Assembly (NCBI RefSeq): GCF_900451095.1 | Contig: NZ_UGHV01000001.1 | Location: 1,426,001 to 1,490,000, forward strand | DNA: 64,000 bases | Origin: Helicobacter canis | GTDB taxonomy: Bacteria > Campylobacterota > Campylobacteria > Campylobacterales > Helicobacteraceae | Direction of reading: 5' to 3' | Part shown: piece after piece, positions 63,708-64,000 of the stretch | Numbering within the stretch: position 1 is the stretch's first letter | How the letters are laid out: each line of letters opens with the position of its first letter | Notes under the pieces: generated by a model | Databases searched by the model: none | What the model was told of the DNA's origin: nothing | Seen by the model: only the letters and a program-made list of their open reading frames with translations | Program-made: the position numbers and the translations under genes

Positions 63708-64000
63708 TTAATGACTAAAATCCTTGCAAGTATGCAAGGGCAAATGCTTTATGGCTTTAAGTCTTTCATCTCCTTGCAAAAATGAAAGATTGCCAAATGC
63801 ATCGCGACTTTGCCTTGCGTGATGAGTGGAGCAATACTCTTGCAATGGAGCAGTAGAGAATGGAAGTTTAGATTCTAAGCTTTGGTGAATAAAAAATGCA
63901 TTAGTCCCACTAGAATCTGCACCTACAAATATATATCCTTTGCTTTTGCCAAGCGAGATTAAAGCTTCTATACTTGCACCAAAATATAGTCCGCTGTGAT
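63708..64000 (-). CDS. C-terminal part of a conserved glycan-cluster protein (partial)
   Basis: This frame enters from the right edge and ends 15 bases before the ribosome binding site and start of the next methyltransferase. It reads HSGLYFGASIEALISLGKSK, GYIFVGADSSGTNAFFIHQS, then SRDAFGNLSFLQGDERLKAI and a final LPLHTCKDFSH. I recognise this as the C-terminal segment of proteins found beside sugar methyltransferases in glycan clusters, but the name and function are not established, and the N-terminus lies outside. Confidence 0.7.
   Translation of the reverse strand, partial: HSGLYFGASIEALISLGKSKGYIFVGADSSGTNAFFIHQSLESKLPFSTAPLQEYCSTHHARQSRDAFGNLSFLQGDERLKAIKHLPLHTCKDFSH

Overview
The window is a chromosomal segment of an Epsilonproteobacterium, almost certainly an enterohepatic Helicobacter. 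The tmRNA tag (ANNATFAPAYAKAA, close to the H. pylori tag), a 716-residue FlgE behind a sigma-54 promoter, CheV beside NspC, FliQ beside MurB, and the run coaX-lipoprotein-membrane protein-dut-greA are all Helicobacter-like. Base composition looks mid-40s %GC by eye (not computed), which would suit an H. canis-like species; the species guess is weak. There are no rRNA genes, tRNA genes, transposases or CRISPR arrays.

Layout. 1-5.9 kb: leftward glycosyltransferase cluster (GT4 and GT2 enzymes) interrupted by three copies of a roughly 450-550 bp mosaic repeat cassette. 6-16 kb: an autotransporter, rplI, a YgjP-type metallopeptidase, a radical SAM protein, serB, a Sel1/LpoB fusion, tsf and rpsB. 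16-17.3 kb: a phase-variable CapA-family protein. 17.5-32.5 kb: leftward housekeeping genes (hisG, coaX, two envelope proteins, dut, greA, radA, ftsY, a thioredoxin-like lipoprotein, rny, a folate cyclo-ligase, a CNNM/CBS protein, a phosphate transporter, flgE). 32.6-36.4 kb: a GTPase remnant, a UDP-xylose-synthase-type gene, lepA and tmRNA. 36.5-45.1 kb: asd, nspC, cheV, an aminotransferase, two envelope proteins, an rRNA methylase, rsmI, rpmE and an unknown gene. 45.2-51.1 kb: a single-chain restriction-modification enzyme between long direct repeats. 51-58 kb: purL, ppsA, an LpoB-like lipoprotein, fliQ and murB. 58-64 kb: a leftward cluster of methyltransferases and a polysaccharide deacetylase.

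Two features dominate. First, eleven homopolymeric G/C tracts of 9-15 bases lie in glycosyltransferase, methyltransferase, deacetylase, CapA and restriction-modification loci, the hallmark of contingency genes. In the 58-64 kb cluster each of six genes has its own tract; four are out of frame in this sequence and two are in frame, so the surface-glycan modification output of this locus is combinatorial. Second, the DNA is saturated with a short motif, TAGAATCCAC(TTTT), often in inverted pairs that form terminator-like hairpins, together with a REP-like palindrome (GTCATTGCGAG...GTGGCAATCCAT) and an AAGCGAAGC...TTTCTTTAG module. These build mosaic repeats between genes, but also sit in frame inside radA, purL and a thioredoxin-like lipoprotein gene and form the N-terminus of a glycosyltransferase. 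This is reminiscent of Rickettsia palindromic elements combined with an uptake-sequence-like motif; I do not know it as a described system in Helicobacter.
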